Source: Chitinophaga ginsengisegetis (GTDB lineage: Bacteria > Bacteroidota > Bacteroidia > Chitinophagales > Chitinophagaceae). Taken from it: a stretch of DNA of 64,000 nt. The first letter of the stretch is position 1, and every line of letters starts with the position of its first letter. The stretch spans positions 620,001 through 684,000 of the forward strand of contig NZ_FUZZ01000005.1 of NCBI RefSeq assembly GCF_900168065.1. The letters run 5' to 3'. Positions 42,628 to 50,392 of the stretch are shown in pieces. The notes beneath the pieces were generated by a model that did not search any database, was not told the origin of the DNA, and was given only the letters and a program-made list of their open reading frames with translations. A program made the position numbers and the translations under genes.

Positions 42628-43146
42628 TTAATGCGCGCCGGGATCCGGTTCAAAGTCCAGCGACACGGAGTTCATGCAAAACCGCTTGTGCGTAGGAGGG
42701 GGGCCATCATCGAAGATATGACCGAGGTGCGAACCGCAACGTTCACAGATCACTTCCGTCCTTTGCATACCGAAGGAATTATCTTCCTTGTAGATCACGC
42801 TGTTGGCTTTGAGTGGTTCAAAAAAGCTGGGCCACCCGCAGCTGCTGGCAAATTTAGCGTCTGATCTGAACAGGGGATTGCCACAAACCGCGCAATAATA
42901 ACTGCCTTTTACCTCGGAATCCCAGTATTTGCCTGTAAATGCCCGTTCGGTGGCATTTTCGCGGGCTACGGCATAGAGGTCGGGCGGCAGTATTCTCTTC
43001 CATTCGGCGTTGGTAATATGCAGTTTCCGTGTATCCGTTCTGGAATAGTAAGGATTTTTCACTGGCGCTTGTTTATTGTTGCTATTCTGGCTATGGCAGG
43101 CAATCTGTGTGGCCAGGATCAGTGTTAAAAGAAATATTATTCTCAT
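42628..43146 (-). CDS. msrB: Methionine-R-sulfoxide reductase (MsrB), lipoprotein
   Basis: A 172-residue MsrB from ATG 43146, giving a lipoprotein signal (lipobox TQIAC, Cys17); a 13-residue upstream extension in frame is rejected because it spoils the signal. It has the zinc cysteines Cys85/Cys88 (YYCAVCGN) and Cys134/Cys137 (CERCGSH), the substrate loop SSCGWPSFFEP, and the catalytic Cys157 in RFCMNS. It reduces methionine-R-sulfoxide in envelope proteins. Export as a lipoprotein would place it in the periplasm, where it needs an electron donor such as a TlpA-type protein. Confidence 0.93.
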   Translation of the reverse strand: MRIIFLLTLILATQIACHSQNSNNKQAPVKNPYYSRTDTRKLHITNAEWKRILPPDLYAVARENATERAFTGKYWDSEVKGSYYCAVCGNPLFRSDAKFASSCGWPSFFEPLKANSVIYKEDNSFGMQRTEVICERCGSHLGHIFDDGPPPTHKRFCMNSVSLDFEPDPGAH

Positions 43147-43345
43147 CTCGCAAAAAAAATACTGGTGAATAATACAATAACCCAAAATTACCGCTTTAAA
43201 TCCGTAATAAGGATGGCTATCCTGCCAGGTGGATGAACCGTCCTTTTTTTACAAAATCTTTAAAATAACCCCGTGATCATTTTTCCGTTTTTTTTCGGGA
43301 GATAATTATCTTAGCCGATATCTTCATGCTTAAATCATCATCACA

Positions 43346-44482
43346 TTGTTACGTAAATTATTCTTTGCCTTCGTTATTACGCTTTTCAGCGGTTTCATTG
43401 CACATGCACAGCAATACTATCTCTTCGTGGGAAGTTATAACCGCGATAAAGACAAAGACGGCGTATACCTGTTCCGGTTCAACTACCAGACCGGTGCGTT
43501 GCAGCAGGTGTCTGCCACCAAAGGTATTCTCAATCCCTCTTTTCTTACGTTATCGCCCGATGGAAAATATATTTACGCCTGCTCCGAAGCCCAAACGCCT
43601 AACGTGGGCGGTGTCAGCAGTTTTGCTTTCGACAGTGTGAAAGAAACGGTAACGCTGCTCGACCGGCAGGACAGCGGTGGCGATAACCCCGCATATGTAG
43701 GCGTAGACCCTACCGGCAAATGGCTCATCTGCGCCAATTACAGCGGCGGCAGCCTGTCCATTTTCCCGCTCACCGGCGGCGGACATATAGCTCCCGCTAA
43801 ACAAACCATTGCTTTTAAAGACAGCAGCGTTGTACGAAGCCGGCAACTCAGCTCACACATCCACGCGGCAGTTTTTTCCCCGGATGGCCATTATGCTTTT
43901 TTCCCGGATCTCGGTGCTGATAAAATCCATGCCTATCAACTGGTGCCGGATGCTGCAGCACCTTTACAGCCGGCCAATCCGCCATTCACGCGTACCACTC
44001 CCGGCAGCGGTCCCCGGCATATCACGTTTCATTCCAGGCTGCCAATGGCTTACTGTATTGAAGAAATCAGCGGCACCGTTACGGCGTACCAGTATCATGC
44101 CGGTAAACTGGATAGCCTTCAGCGGGTAGATGCCCGCCTGGCTACCTCCCAGGCCGATTATGGCAGCGCCGATATCCATATCTCCCCCGATGGCCGCTTC
44201 CTGTATGCCTCCACCAGGGAAGATGCCAACAGTATATTTATCTATTCCATTAACCAACAAAACGGACGATTGAAACAAATAAGCGTTGAATCCACACAGG
44301 GTAAACATCCGCGGAATTTTGTGATTGATCCTACAGGTAAGTTTCTATTGGTGGCCAATCAGAAAACAGGGAATATTGTTGTTTTTAAAAGAGATCAGAA
44401 AAGCGGACTGCTGAAGAAAACAGGCGTGGAGGTAACCCTGCCAAATCCTTCGTCCCTGCAGATCAGGGCTTACGCCAGATAA
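43346..44482 (+). CDS. Lactonase-fold (6-phosphogluconolactonase-like) seven-bladed propeller protein, TTG start
   Basis: A 378-residue exported propeller of the YbhE/Pgl lactonase family: signal peptide LRKLFFAFVITLFSGFIAHAQ, then QYYLFVGSYN, LNPSFLTLSPDGKYIYACSE, SSHIHAAVFSPDGHYAFFPDLGADKI, GSGPRHITFH and KHPRNFVIDPTGKFLLVANQ. The only start preserving the signal peptide is TTG 43346; an in-frame TAA at 43331 excludes anything further upstream. It may hydrolyse a sugar lactone outside the cytoplasm. Its 3' end overlaps the convergent glycosyltransferase gene by 20 bp. Confidence 0.88.
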   Translation: MLRKLFFAFVITLFSGFIAHAQQYYLFVGSYNRDKDKDGVYLFRFNYQTGALQQVSATKGILNPSFLTLSPDGKYIYACSEAQTPNVGGVSSFAFDSVKETVTLLDRQDSGGDNPAYVGVDPTGKWLICANYSGGSLSIFPLTGGGHIAPAKQTIAFKDSSVVRSRQLSSHIHAAVFSPDGHYAFFPDLGADKIHAYQLVPDAAAPLQPANPPFTRTTPGSGPRHITFHSRLPMAYCIEEISGTVTAYQYHAGKLDSLQRVDARLATSQADYGSADIHISPDGRFLYASTREDANSIFIYSINQQNGRLKQISVESTQGKHPRNFVIDPTGKFLLVANQKTGNIVVFKRDQKSGLLKKTGVEVTLPNPSSLQIRAYAR

Positions 44483-45584
44483 TAATGAGCAGTGTGAGCA
44501 ACAGCAGATATAACACCCACTTTACTATTTTGTAGGTATTGGTTTTGAAGAAGGTGTTCTTTTTAATGGTGCCGGTATCATCAAAACGTTCGGTGATCCT
44601 GGAGAACTCTCCGTGGGTGAGCTTTCCCCACAGCTCCCCGGCATCGTTTACCAGCTTCAGGATGGTAACATGAAACATCACTCCAAAGGAGCTGCCGGGA
44701 AAACGTTTTTTGATCATTACCGCCGTTGCCGCCAGTTCTACAGGTAAGCTACCTACAGCAAATAACAACACGGGGATAACCCAACCAGGAGCCGTAAACA
44801 ACAGCACGAGTGCTGTGATGCCACAAAACAATACAGTTTCGGGCGTATTGGGCAAATTGCGGTAAGTATAGTTTGGATTGTACTTTCCCAAACGGCTGTT
44901 GCCAATTCCATACCGGTAAGGCCGTTTGTAGTTAGCACGGCCATCATCCCACCACGGATGGGTTACAGCTGCTTCCGGCAACGATCTGAAATTTTGTTCG
45001 TTATTCCTGTCGCGCACATGCAGGAAGAAATCAACATCTTCACCGCCACCGGCTTTCGGGTAATCGGTAGAGAAGCGCACATCGCCCACCGCACTTCTTT
45101 TTACCATGATATTCGCAGTGGCGCCCCAGGTAAACGAAGGCTTATTCGCCGCCACAGAAAAGATATTTACATTGCCGTTGACCATCAACGCCCTGGCAAA
45201 ATCACTTGGTGGCGGTGGAAAATGAATAAGGCCAATGAATCCAATTTCATCGGGATGTTCTGCCGCAGCAGCTGCATACCTGAACAACAAATCATCTGTT
45301 ACCGTAACATCATCATCCAGGAACAGGATCCAGTCGCCTTTTGAAACAGATATGCCCCGGTTCCGGGTGCCGGAAGCACCGAGGTTTTTTTCATTGATAT
45401 AAAGAAATACATCGTTGTTATCCGCCAGCGCCCGGATACTTTCAGCAGGCACTATATCCGGATTATCTGCCATCAGGTAAAACTTAATGACAGCATTATC
45501 CGGCCTCGGCAGGCGAAGCACAGGAAGTACATATTTTTCCTCCAGCCGGAAGGACGGCATTACAACATCTATAGTGAGTTTCAT
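44463..45584 (-). CDS. Family 2 glycosyltransferase with C-terminal membrane helices
   Basis: A 373-residue GT-A fold transferase. The N-terminus has VVMPSFRLEEKYV, the nucleotide-sugar site LFLDDDVTV (D-x-D type, about residue 90) and the catalytic-base-region motif GGGEDVDFFLHVRD (about 180). Three hydrophobic segments follow at about 258-305 and 345-368, so it is membrane attached. Role probably in exopolysaccharide or lipid-linked glycan synthesis. A second GT2 gene lies 46 bp upstream on the same strand. Confidence 0.88.
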   Translation of the reverse strand: MKLTIDVVMPSFRLEEKYVLPVLRLPRPDNAVIKFYLMADNPDIVPAESIRALADNNDVFLYINEKNLGASGTRNRGISVSKGDWILFLDDDVTVTDDLLFRYAAAAAEHPDEIGFIGLIHFPPPPSDFARALMVNGNVNIFSVAANKPSFTWGATANIMVKRSAVGDVRFSTDYPKAGGGEDVDFFLHVRDRNNEQNFRSLPEAAVTHPWWDDGRANYKRPYRYGIGNSRLGKYNPNYTYRNLPNTPETVLFCGITALVLLFTAPGWVIPVLLFAVGSLPVELAATAVMIKKRFPGSSFGVMFHVTILKLVNDAGELWGKLTHGEFSRITERFDDTGTIKKNTFFKTNTYKIVKWVLYLLLLTLLIIIWRKP

Positions 45585-45630
45585 ACTTAGCAGATAACGG
45601 TAGATAAATCAGGTAGCACTACATCAACGC

Positions 45631-46386
45631 TTACGGCGCCCAGAGGTCTTCTTCGCGGAGCAGTTTTTTCTTGTAACGTTTCATCAACATCCGCACATAC
45701 ATCCACCAGCCCATTCCCCTGCGGATCAGCTGTAATTTATCTTTCAAAAATTGCCGGTCTTTATTATCCGAGGAAAACCCGCTCATGTTATACAATACAA
45801 TGGTAATGGGATAATGCTGCTTCTTAAAACTGCGGTCGCCCCAAACGAGGAGGTTAAGCGCGTAATCAGCCAGCACTTTATATTGCAGATCATAGGAATA
45901 TTTCCGGAAAACGCTTTTCGGGTAAATAATGGATTGATGGTTCATACAATATTTGGCGAGCCGGTACTCACTGAAGCTGCCTTGTAAAAGCGGATATTCA
46001 ACGGGACCGTTTGTATTGAACCCGGTGCTGTTGCCATAGTAAATAGTGTGGTCATCGCGGAGATATGAGGAGAGTTCACTGAAGCCCGGCAGGAGACGAT
46101 CGTCGCTGCCCAGGAAATATAACCAGTTTCCGCTTGCCATCCCGATGCCTTTATTGAGTGCGTCATAGATGCCCTTATCCGGTTCACTCACCCATTTCAC
46201 CAGCTCCAGGCCGGATTCCTGCACAATGCTCAGGGTGTTGTCGGTACTGCCTCCATCTACAATCACCACCTCCATTCCTTTCACAGTCTGTTCCTTAACA
46301 GATTGCAGGCATTCTCTGAGGTGCTGACCGGCATTATACGTTGCGATAATTATGCTGATCAATACATCACCGGGTCGTTCATTCAT
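45631..46386 (-). CDS. Family 2 glycosyltransferase (WcaA-like)
   Basis: A 251-residue cytoplasmic GT2 enzyme: ISIIIATYNAGQHLRECLQSV at the start, VVIVDGGSTDNTLSIV for nucleotide binding, DKGIYDALNKGI and NWLYFLGSDDRLLP for the D-x-D-like site, with a basic C-terminus (LMKRYKKKLLREEDLW). This GDNGxYDALNKG-type pattern is typical of colanic/O-antigen-type side-chain transferases. Probably cotranscribed with the downstream GT2 gene. Confidence 0.9.
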   Translation of the reverse strand: MNERPGDVLISIIIATYNAGQHLRECLQSVKEQTVKGMEVVIVDGGSTDNTLSIVQESGLELVKWVSEPDKGIYDALNKGIGMASGNWLYFLGSDDRLLPGFSELSSYLRDDHTIYYGNSTGFNTNGPVEYPLLQGSFSEYRLAKYCMNHQSIIYPKSVFRKYSYDLQYKVLADYALNLLVWGDRSFKKQHYPITIVLYNMSGFSSDNKDRQFLKDKLQLIRRGMGWWMYVRMLMKRYKKKLLREEDLWAP

Positions 46387-46440
46387 TCGATATACTAGTT
46401 GATTACCGGGGCTAAAATTAGGGCTATTTGTTTGTTTTTT

Positions 46441-46510
46441 TATTTGGTTATTTGGATATTTTGTTGCGATAGCCCGGCATGATGTAACGCCATATCCAAA
46501 TAACCAAATA
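46441..46510. repeat. 19-bp perfect inverted repeat containing a TTATTTGG duplication
   Basis: Arm TATTTGGTTATTTGGATAT (46441-46459) and its exact complement (46492-46510) enclose a 32-base spacer. Within each arm TTATTTGG is tandemly doubled. No T-run follows on either strand in the transcribed direction, so it is not an ordinary terminator; it may be a REP/MITE-like mobile element or a structured RNA between two minus-strand genes. Confidence 0.7.
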
Positions 46511-46527
46511 CTAAAACAGGGGAATCA

Positions 46528-48189
46528 TTACTGGTTTACCCTGAACTTTTCAGTAGCCCCGATAGTAGTATGATTGCAGGTCATAGGCTGTGTACCGCCT
46601 TCGCTGGAAACATAGCTGCCATTGCTGCCCCTGAGTGAAATGGTACCGTCGCTGTTGCTGATCCAGTCGAACTGTTCCCACGGACCAATAGCAGTACGGT
46701 TACAGTTCATGGCCTGGGTACCATTTTCTGAACATACATAAAAGCCGCCGTTTACCAGTGCTACTTTACCGCTACCGGCGCTTACCACGGAAAACTGTTC
46801 CCATCCCTGGGCCACGGTGCGGTTGGCATTCATGGCCTGCGTGCCGTTTTCGCTGCACACGTACAGGTTATTGGAGCTTTTAAGGGTAATGGTTTGCCCG
46901 ATGGGAGCGCCGCCACCGCCGCCCACTACAGGCGCAGTAGGACGCGTAGCTGTTAAACCGATTTGTCCCTTCAGCATTTTACCGCCATCCCCGGTGAGGC
47001 GCAGGTAGTAGTCTGCGGAGCAAACCACCCCATCTTCATCCAGGGTCACAAAGTTGGAACCTGCGGGAATAAAGGAGGCGTTTTCTGCTGTTTTGGCAAT
47101 CTGGTTACCTTCGTTGTACTCGTCAAACATAGAGATGTAAATGCCCTGGGCGCCTACCCGTACCATGTTGTAAAACTGGCGCCACATAAAGTCGCCATGC
47201 GCGCGCTGGTGTTCCTGTAAATCGCCCGGCAACACGCAGGGCTGGTAGTCGATTCCGTTGTTGTTACAATACGCCTGGTCCGGTGTGTTTACATTGGTGT
47301 AGAAATTATCTGCGTCAGCAACATTACCGATCCTGCCTACCATCCACGGTGAAATCATATTCAGCGCGCTGTAGGTAGCGAGGAAGCCGGGTCTGGAATC
47401 GCTGGTTTCGGTACGCCAGTGCGTAGGTACGCCGCCGATTACATAACAGCCCTGGTTTTTGAACCAGTTGATTACATCCAGGCATACCGCGGCAGACCAC
47501 GGGTGATTGGAGTCGTTGAAGCCAAAGCCCCAGATACATACCACCGGTTTGCCATTCTGTTTGGCATAAGCGGAAGAAGAGGTGTAGGCCGACATCTTGG
47601 TGGTCCAGTCGGTTTTAATCTCAGATTGCATGTTGGTCCAGCCGCTGACATCATACATGATGTAAAACTTGCGGCCATAGTTTTCCGCAGCAGTTTTTAC
47701 TTTGGCGGTAATGGCGTCGCGCACCGGTCCTTCGGTGCCATTTGGGTTAAAGCGCTGCAACGCCGCGGCGTCGATACCATTTTGCTGCATCCACAGGAAG
47801 TGGGTGTTCACGGTTTGGTCGTTGAAAGAAGAGAACAGTTTCGCAGGTTGACCATTGCCGAGGTTTGCCCAGGCGGTTTGATAGGTGCTGCTGTAGTCCC
47901 TTACATCGGGCCAGGACTTAATACCATTATTCGTGGAAGAGGGCGACGCGCCCCAGTTCTGCGTCCAGTGCCACCAGGCATTGATAGGGGAGCCATCGCC
48001 ATTGGCGGCAAACCAGCCCTGGTAGCCTACCGTGATTTTACCGACTACGTCGCCAACAGGAGAGCCCAGTGCGCTGATGCCTGATTTTTTGCCATCGAGC
48101 GACTGGAGTGAATTGACGGCCTCTTTTTTGGAGCAGCCAACAGACAATGCAACAAGGGTTGCGAAGAGAAGATGCAACTTGTTTTTCAT
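46528..48189 (-). CDS. GH71/GH99-like glycoside hydrolase lipoprotein with three fascin-like repeats
   Basis: A 553-residue lipoprotein (lipobox ALSVGC). The catalytic part (about residues 45-410) resembles the GH99/GH71 (endo-alpha-mannanase-type) fold: VGKITVGYQGWF, PINAWWHW, FYIMYDVSGWT, VVCIWGFGFND, YISMFDEYNEGNQ. After a glycine-rich linker (PVVGGGGGAP) come three tandem repeats of about 42 residues with the shared core YVCSENGTQAMNxNRT (third copy diverged), matching fascin/beta-trefoil carbohydrate-binding modules. Likely cell-surface cleavage of an alpha-mannan or similar glycan. The 227-bp gap upstream (48190-48416) shows no gene. Confidence 0.85.
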   Translation of the reverse strand: MKNKLHLLFATLVALSVGCSKKEAVNSLQSLDGKKSGISALGSPVGDVVGKITVGYQGWFAANGDGSPINAWWHWTQNWGASPSSTNNGIKSWPDVRDYSSTYQTAWANLGNGQPAKLFSSFNDQTVNTHFLWMQQNGIDAAALQRFNPNGTEGPVRDAITAKVKTAAENYGRKFYIMYDVSGWTNMQSEIKTDWTTKMSAYTSSSAYAKQNGKPVVCIWGFGFNDSNHPWSAAVCLDVINWFKNQGCYVIGGVPTHWRTETSDSRPGFLATYSALNMISPWMVGRIGNVADADNFYTNVNTPDQAYCNNNGIDYQPCVLPGDLQEHQRAHGDFMWRQFYNMVRVGAQGIYISMFDEYNEGNQIAKTAENASFIPAGSNFVTLDEDGVVCSADYYLRLTGDGGKMLKGQIGLTATRPTAPVVGGGGGAPIGQTITLKSSNNLYVCSENGTQAMNANRTVAQGWEQFSVVSAGSGKVALVNGGFYVCSENGTQAMNCNRTAIGPWEQFDWISNSDGTISLRGSNGSYVSSEGGTQPMTCNHTTIGATEKFRVNQ

Positions 48190-48416
48190 GTGTGGAACAA
48201 TTGATGATGATTAGGAATTACTATCGGATTTGCTACCGTGGTTTTCTTAGAACAATGCCGGGCTATGGATAATGAAACGTGGAAGTTTTCTGGTGCAATT
48301 AAGGGGAGAGGCACTAATCAGTGCATTAATAAAGGGCTAATAAACAAATTAGGGCTGACTTTTTTTTCACCCGGAGCCGTATTACGATTTCCGGGTACCC
48401 GCATTACCGGTAGTGA

Positions 48417-49061
48417 TCAGGGAAATCCTGCGTGTAATTCATTCACCGTATTAAAGATATAATCGGGTGAGGCATCCTGCAGTTCCTGCGTACTGCCGTA
48501 ACCGTAGCCAACTGCAATGGAGGGCAGCTGGTTTTTCTGTGCGCCTATGATGTCGTGTTTGCGGTCGCCCACCATAACGGTGTTGCCGGCATCCAATTGT
48601 TGTTCGGACATCACGTAGCGGATCAGTTCCGCCTTGTCGGCCCGCGTGCCATCCAGCTCGCTGCCATATACCGCCGTAAAGTAAGGCTCCAGGTTAAAGT
48701 GCCGGATCACGATGTCGGCAAATACTTTTGGTTTGGAGGTGGCAACAAACAACCGTCGCCCCTGTGACCGCAGCGCAGTGAGTAATTCCGGAATGCCGGC
48801 ATACTGCTCGTTTTCATAAATGCCGGTTACTTTGAAGTACTCCCGGTAAGCGCTAACCGCCTCCCATGCCTGCGATTCGGTAAAGCCATAATATTCGATG
48901 AACGATTGCTGGAGGGGCGGACCAATAAACGGAAGCAGCTTCTGAAGGTCCGGCTCGGCAATACCTGCCTTTGCCAATGCATACTGAACGGATTTGGTAA
49001 TACCGGTTTTAGGATCTGTAAGCGTACCGTCGAGGTCAAATAAAATATTGGCGTATTTCAT
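48417..49061 (-). CDS. HAD-family hydrolase, phosphoglycolate phosphatase-like
   Basis: A 214-residue HAD subfamily IA phosphatase from ATG 49061; a 27-residue upstream extension lacks support. Motif I is FDLDGTLTD (nucleophile Asp, residues 8-16), motif II is VATSKP, motif III has the lysine in the KAELIRYV region and motif IV is VGDRKHDIIGA. The helical cap lies between. It is usually annotated as phosphoglycolate phosphatase, but the substrate is not fixed by sequence. Divergent from the serine hydrolase gene at 49143. Confidence 0.9.
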   Translation of the reverse strand: MKYANILFDLDGTLTDPKTGITKSVQYALAKAGIAEPDLQKLLPFIGPPLQQSFIEYYGFTESQAWEAVSAYREYFKVTGIYENEQYAGIPELLTALRSQGRRLFVATSKPKVFADIVIRHFNLEPYFTAVYGSELDGTRADKAELIRYVMSEQQLDAGNTVMVGDRKHDIIGAQKNQLPSIAVGYGYGSTQELQDASPDYIFNTVNELHAGFP

Positions 49062-49142
49062 AACGGCTGCAATATAAATTAAAAAGAGGACGTTGAATAG
49101 GTTCAGGTTATTTCTTAGCTTACAACTGAATACAACTGTCAC

Positions 49143-50198
49143 ATGAATGATTTCTTCCGGAACTCCCTGTCCGCTATTATCGCCATTTTTCTACTCGCTG
49201 GATGCAGCAAAAGTGAATCCCAAACCATTGTTGCCACCGGCTACAGTGATGTGGACCAGGTGCTGAACGATTCCGTACCTGTTGCCTTTGATGGCAAATG
49301 TTACGCAGTGATTCATGAAAATGGGAAAACCGTATATGCGAAAGGATTCGGCGGCTATACCGGCAGCACACGCCAGCTCATTGCTTCCTGTTCCAAATGG
49401 TTATCGGCGGCAGTGGTTATGAGCCTGGTAGATGAAGGAAAAATAAAGCTCACCGATAGTGTGGGGAAATATCTGCCCGTTTTTACTACTTATCATAAGG
49501 GAGATATTACCATTGCGCAACTCTTCTCCCATACATCCGGTTTTCCCGGAAATTCTTCCCAGGGATATGAATCCAATGTGCTGATCACGCTCACACAGGC
49601 GGCAGATGGTATTGCCCGGAATGTGGCGCTGCTGAACCGGCCGGGCACCACCTTTTATTATGGCGGCGTAAGTATGCAGGTTGCCGGCCGCATTTGTGAA
49701 GTGGCCTCCGGTAAAAGCTGGAGCGCCCTGGCGGCGGATAAAATATTTACGCCCTGTGGCATGACCAGCACCGACTTCGGACTCACGGCCAATCCGCAGA
49801 TTGGCGGCGGCGCCCGGAGCACGCCGGACGATTATATCCGCTTCCTCGACATGATCATGAACAAAGGCGTAGCCGCCAATGGTACCCGTGTGCTCAGCGA
49901 AGCCGCAGTAGCAGCGATGGAGGAAAGTCAAACCGGCCATGTTACTGTCACTTATACCCCTTATCCCGCAGTACTGCTCAATACAAAAGATTTCTACGGC
50001 ACCGGCAACTGGAGGGACGTAACCGCTCCCGGTGGCGCACTGATTGAAAACAGCAGCCCCGGCGCCTTTGGCAGCCATCCGTGGATAAACCGCGATAAAA
50101 AGCGCACGGGTTTTATCTTTACTTTTATTGCCAGCAACGGTTATCTTTCCACTCTACCCACCTGTTTAAAGATCCGGGCGCTGGTGAGGAATAAATAA
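49143..50198 (+). CDS. Serine hydrolase lipoprotein, beta-lactamase fold
   Basis: A 351-residue lipoprotein (lipobox LLAGCSK). The SxxK motif is SCSK in LIASCSKWLSAAVV, and the second-motif region is FYYGGVSMQVAGRI, where the usual YxN is changed to YYG/YGG. The C-terminal part has GAFGSHPWINR in place of the HxG box. It belongs to the broad class C beta-lactamase/esterase family. It lies immediately upstream of the fucose-associated GH95 operon but is separated by that operon's operator and promoter, so it is probably not part of it. Confidence 0.85.
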   Translation: MNDFFRNSLSAIIAIFLLAGCSKSESQTIVATGYSDVDQVLNDSVPVAFDGKCYAVIHENGKTVYAKGFGGYTGSTRQLIASCSKWLSAAVVMSLVDEGKIKLTDSVGKYLPVFTTYHKGDITIAQLFSHTSGFPGNSSQGYESNVLITLTQAADGIARNVALLNRPGTTFYYGGVSMQVAGRICEVASGKSWSALAADKIFTPCGMTSTDFGLTANPQIGGGARSTPDDYIRFLDMIMNKGVAANGTRVLSEAAVAAMEESQTGHVTVTYTPYPAVLLNTKDFYGTGNWRDVTAPGGALIENSSPGAFGSHPWINRDKKRTGFIFTFIASNGYLSTLPTCLKIRALVRNK

Positions 50199-50210
50199 TA
50201 AATGCCTTAT

Positions 50211-50242
50211 TAAGTCAAGATAGTGTCTGTTTTAGTCAATTT
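50211..50242 (+). promoter_or_regulatory. Probable AraC-type operator of the GH95-SGNH operon
   Basis: AGTCAA at 50213-50218 and again at 50234-50239, a direct repeat with a 21-bp period; the shared context TAAGTCAA-n-ATAGTGT and AGTCAATTT is nearly identical to the site at 54788. The second half starts 37 bp before the -7 box at 50271. The AraC gene at 53877-54755 is the likely binder. Confidence 0.7.
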
Positions 50243-50270
50243 TCAGGGAGAGTTGTTGCCCCATTGCCGT

Positions 50271-50278
50271 TAATTTTG
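50271..50278 (+). promoter_or_regulatory. -7 promoter element of the GH95-SGNH operon
   Basis: TAATTTTG, an exact TAnnTTTG match. No TTTG occurs at the -33 position, which suits an activator-dependent promoter. It predicts a start near 50285 and a leader of about 108 bases. Confidence 0.55.
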
Positions 50279-50392
50279 ATGGTATACAAATTCCACGGAA
50301 GAGGTCATATACCTATGGTCTGCCACAGTCGGAGATTATTAATACATAACAGGCGCACCTGCCTGTTACATCAAAAACGTTATCCGGAAAAC

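Noticed and set aside
43326-43640. An ATG-started 104-codon frame at the start of the lactonase-like gene
   Set aside because: It lies in another frame over the lactonase gene and its protein has no coherent family or signal. The lactonase frame has clear propeller motifs and a signal peptide.
47419-48084. A 221-codon frame antisense to the GH99-like gene
   Set aside because: It is the complement of a well-supported catalytic domain. Long antisense frames arise from codon bias in this genome and the product resembles nothing.
48369-48396. Hairpin ACCCGGA / TCCGGGT in the gap between the HAD and GH99-like genes
   Set aside because: On the minus strand it is followed by an A-run rather than a T-run, and it lies outside a sensible position for ending the upstream gene, so no terminator is called.
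50264-50392. An extended start for the GH95 fucosidase
   Set aside because: It would begin before the predicted transcription start and spoil the signal peptide that begins at 50393.
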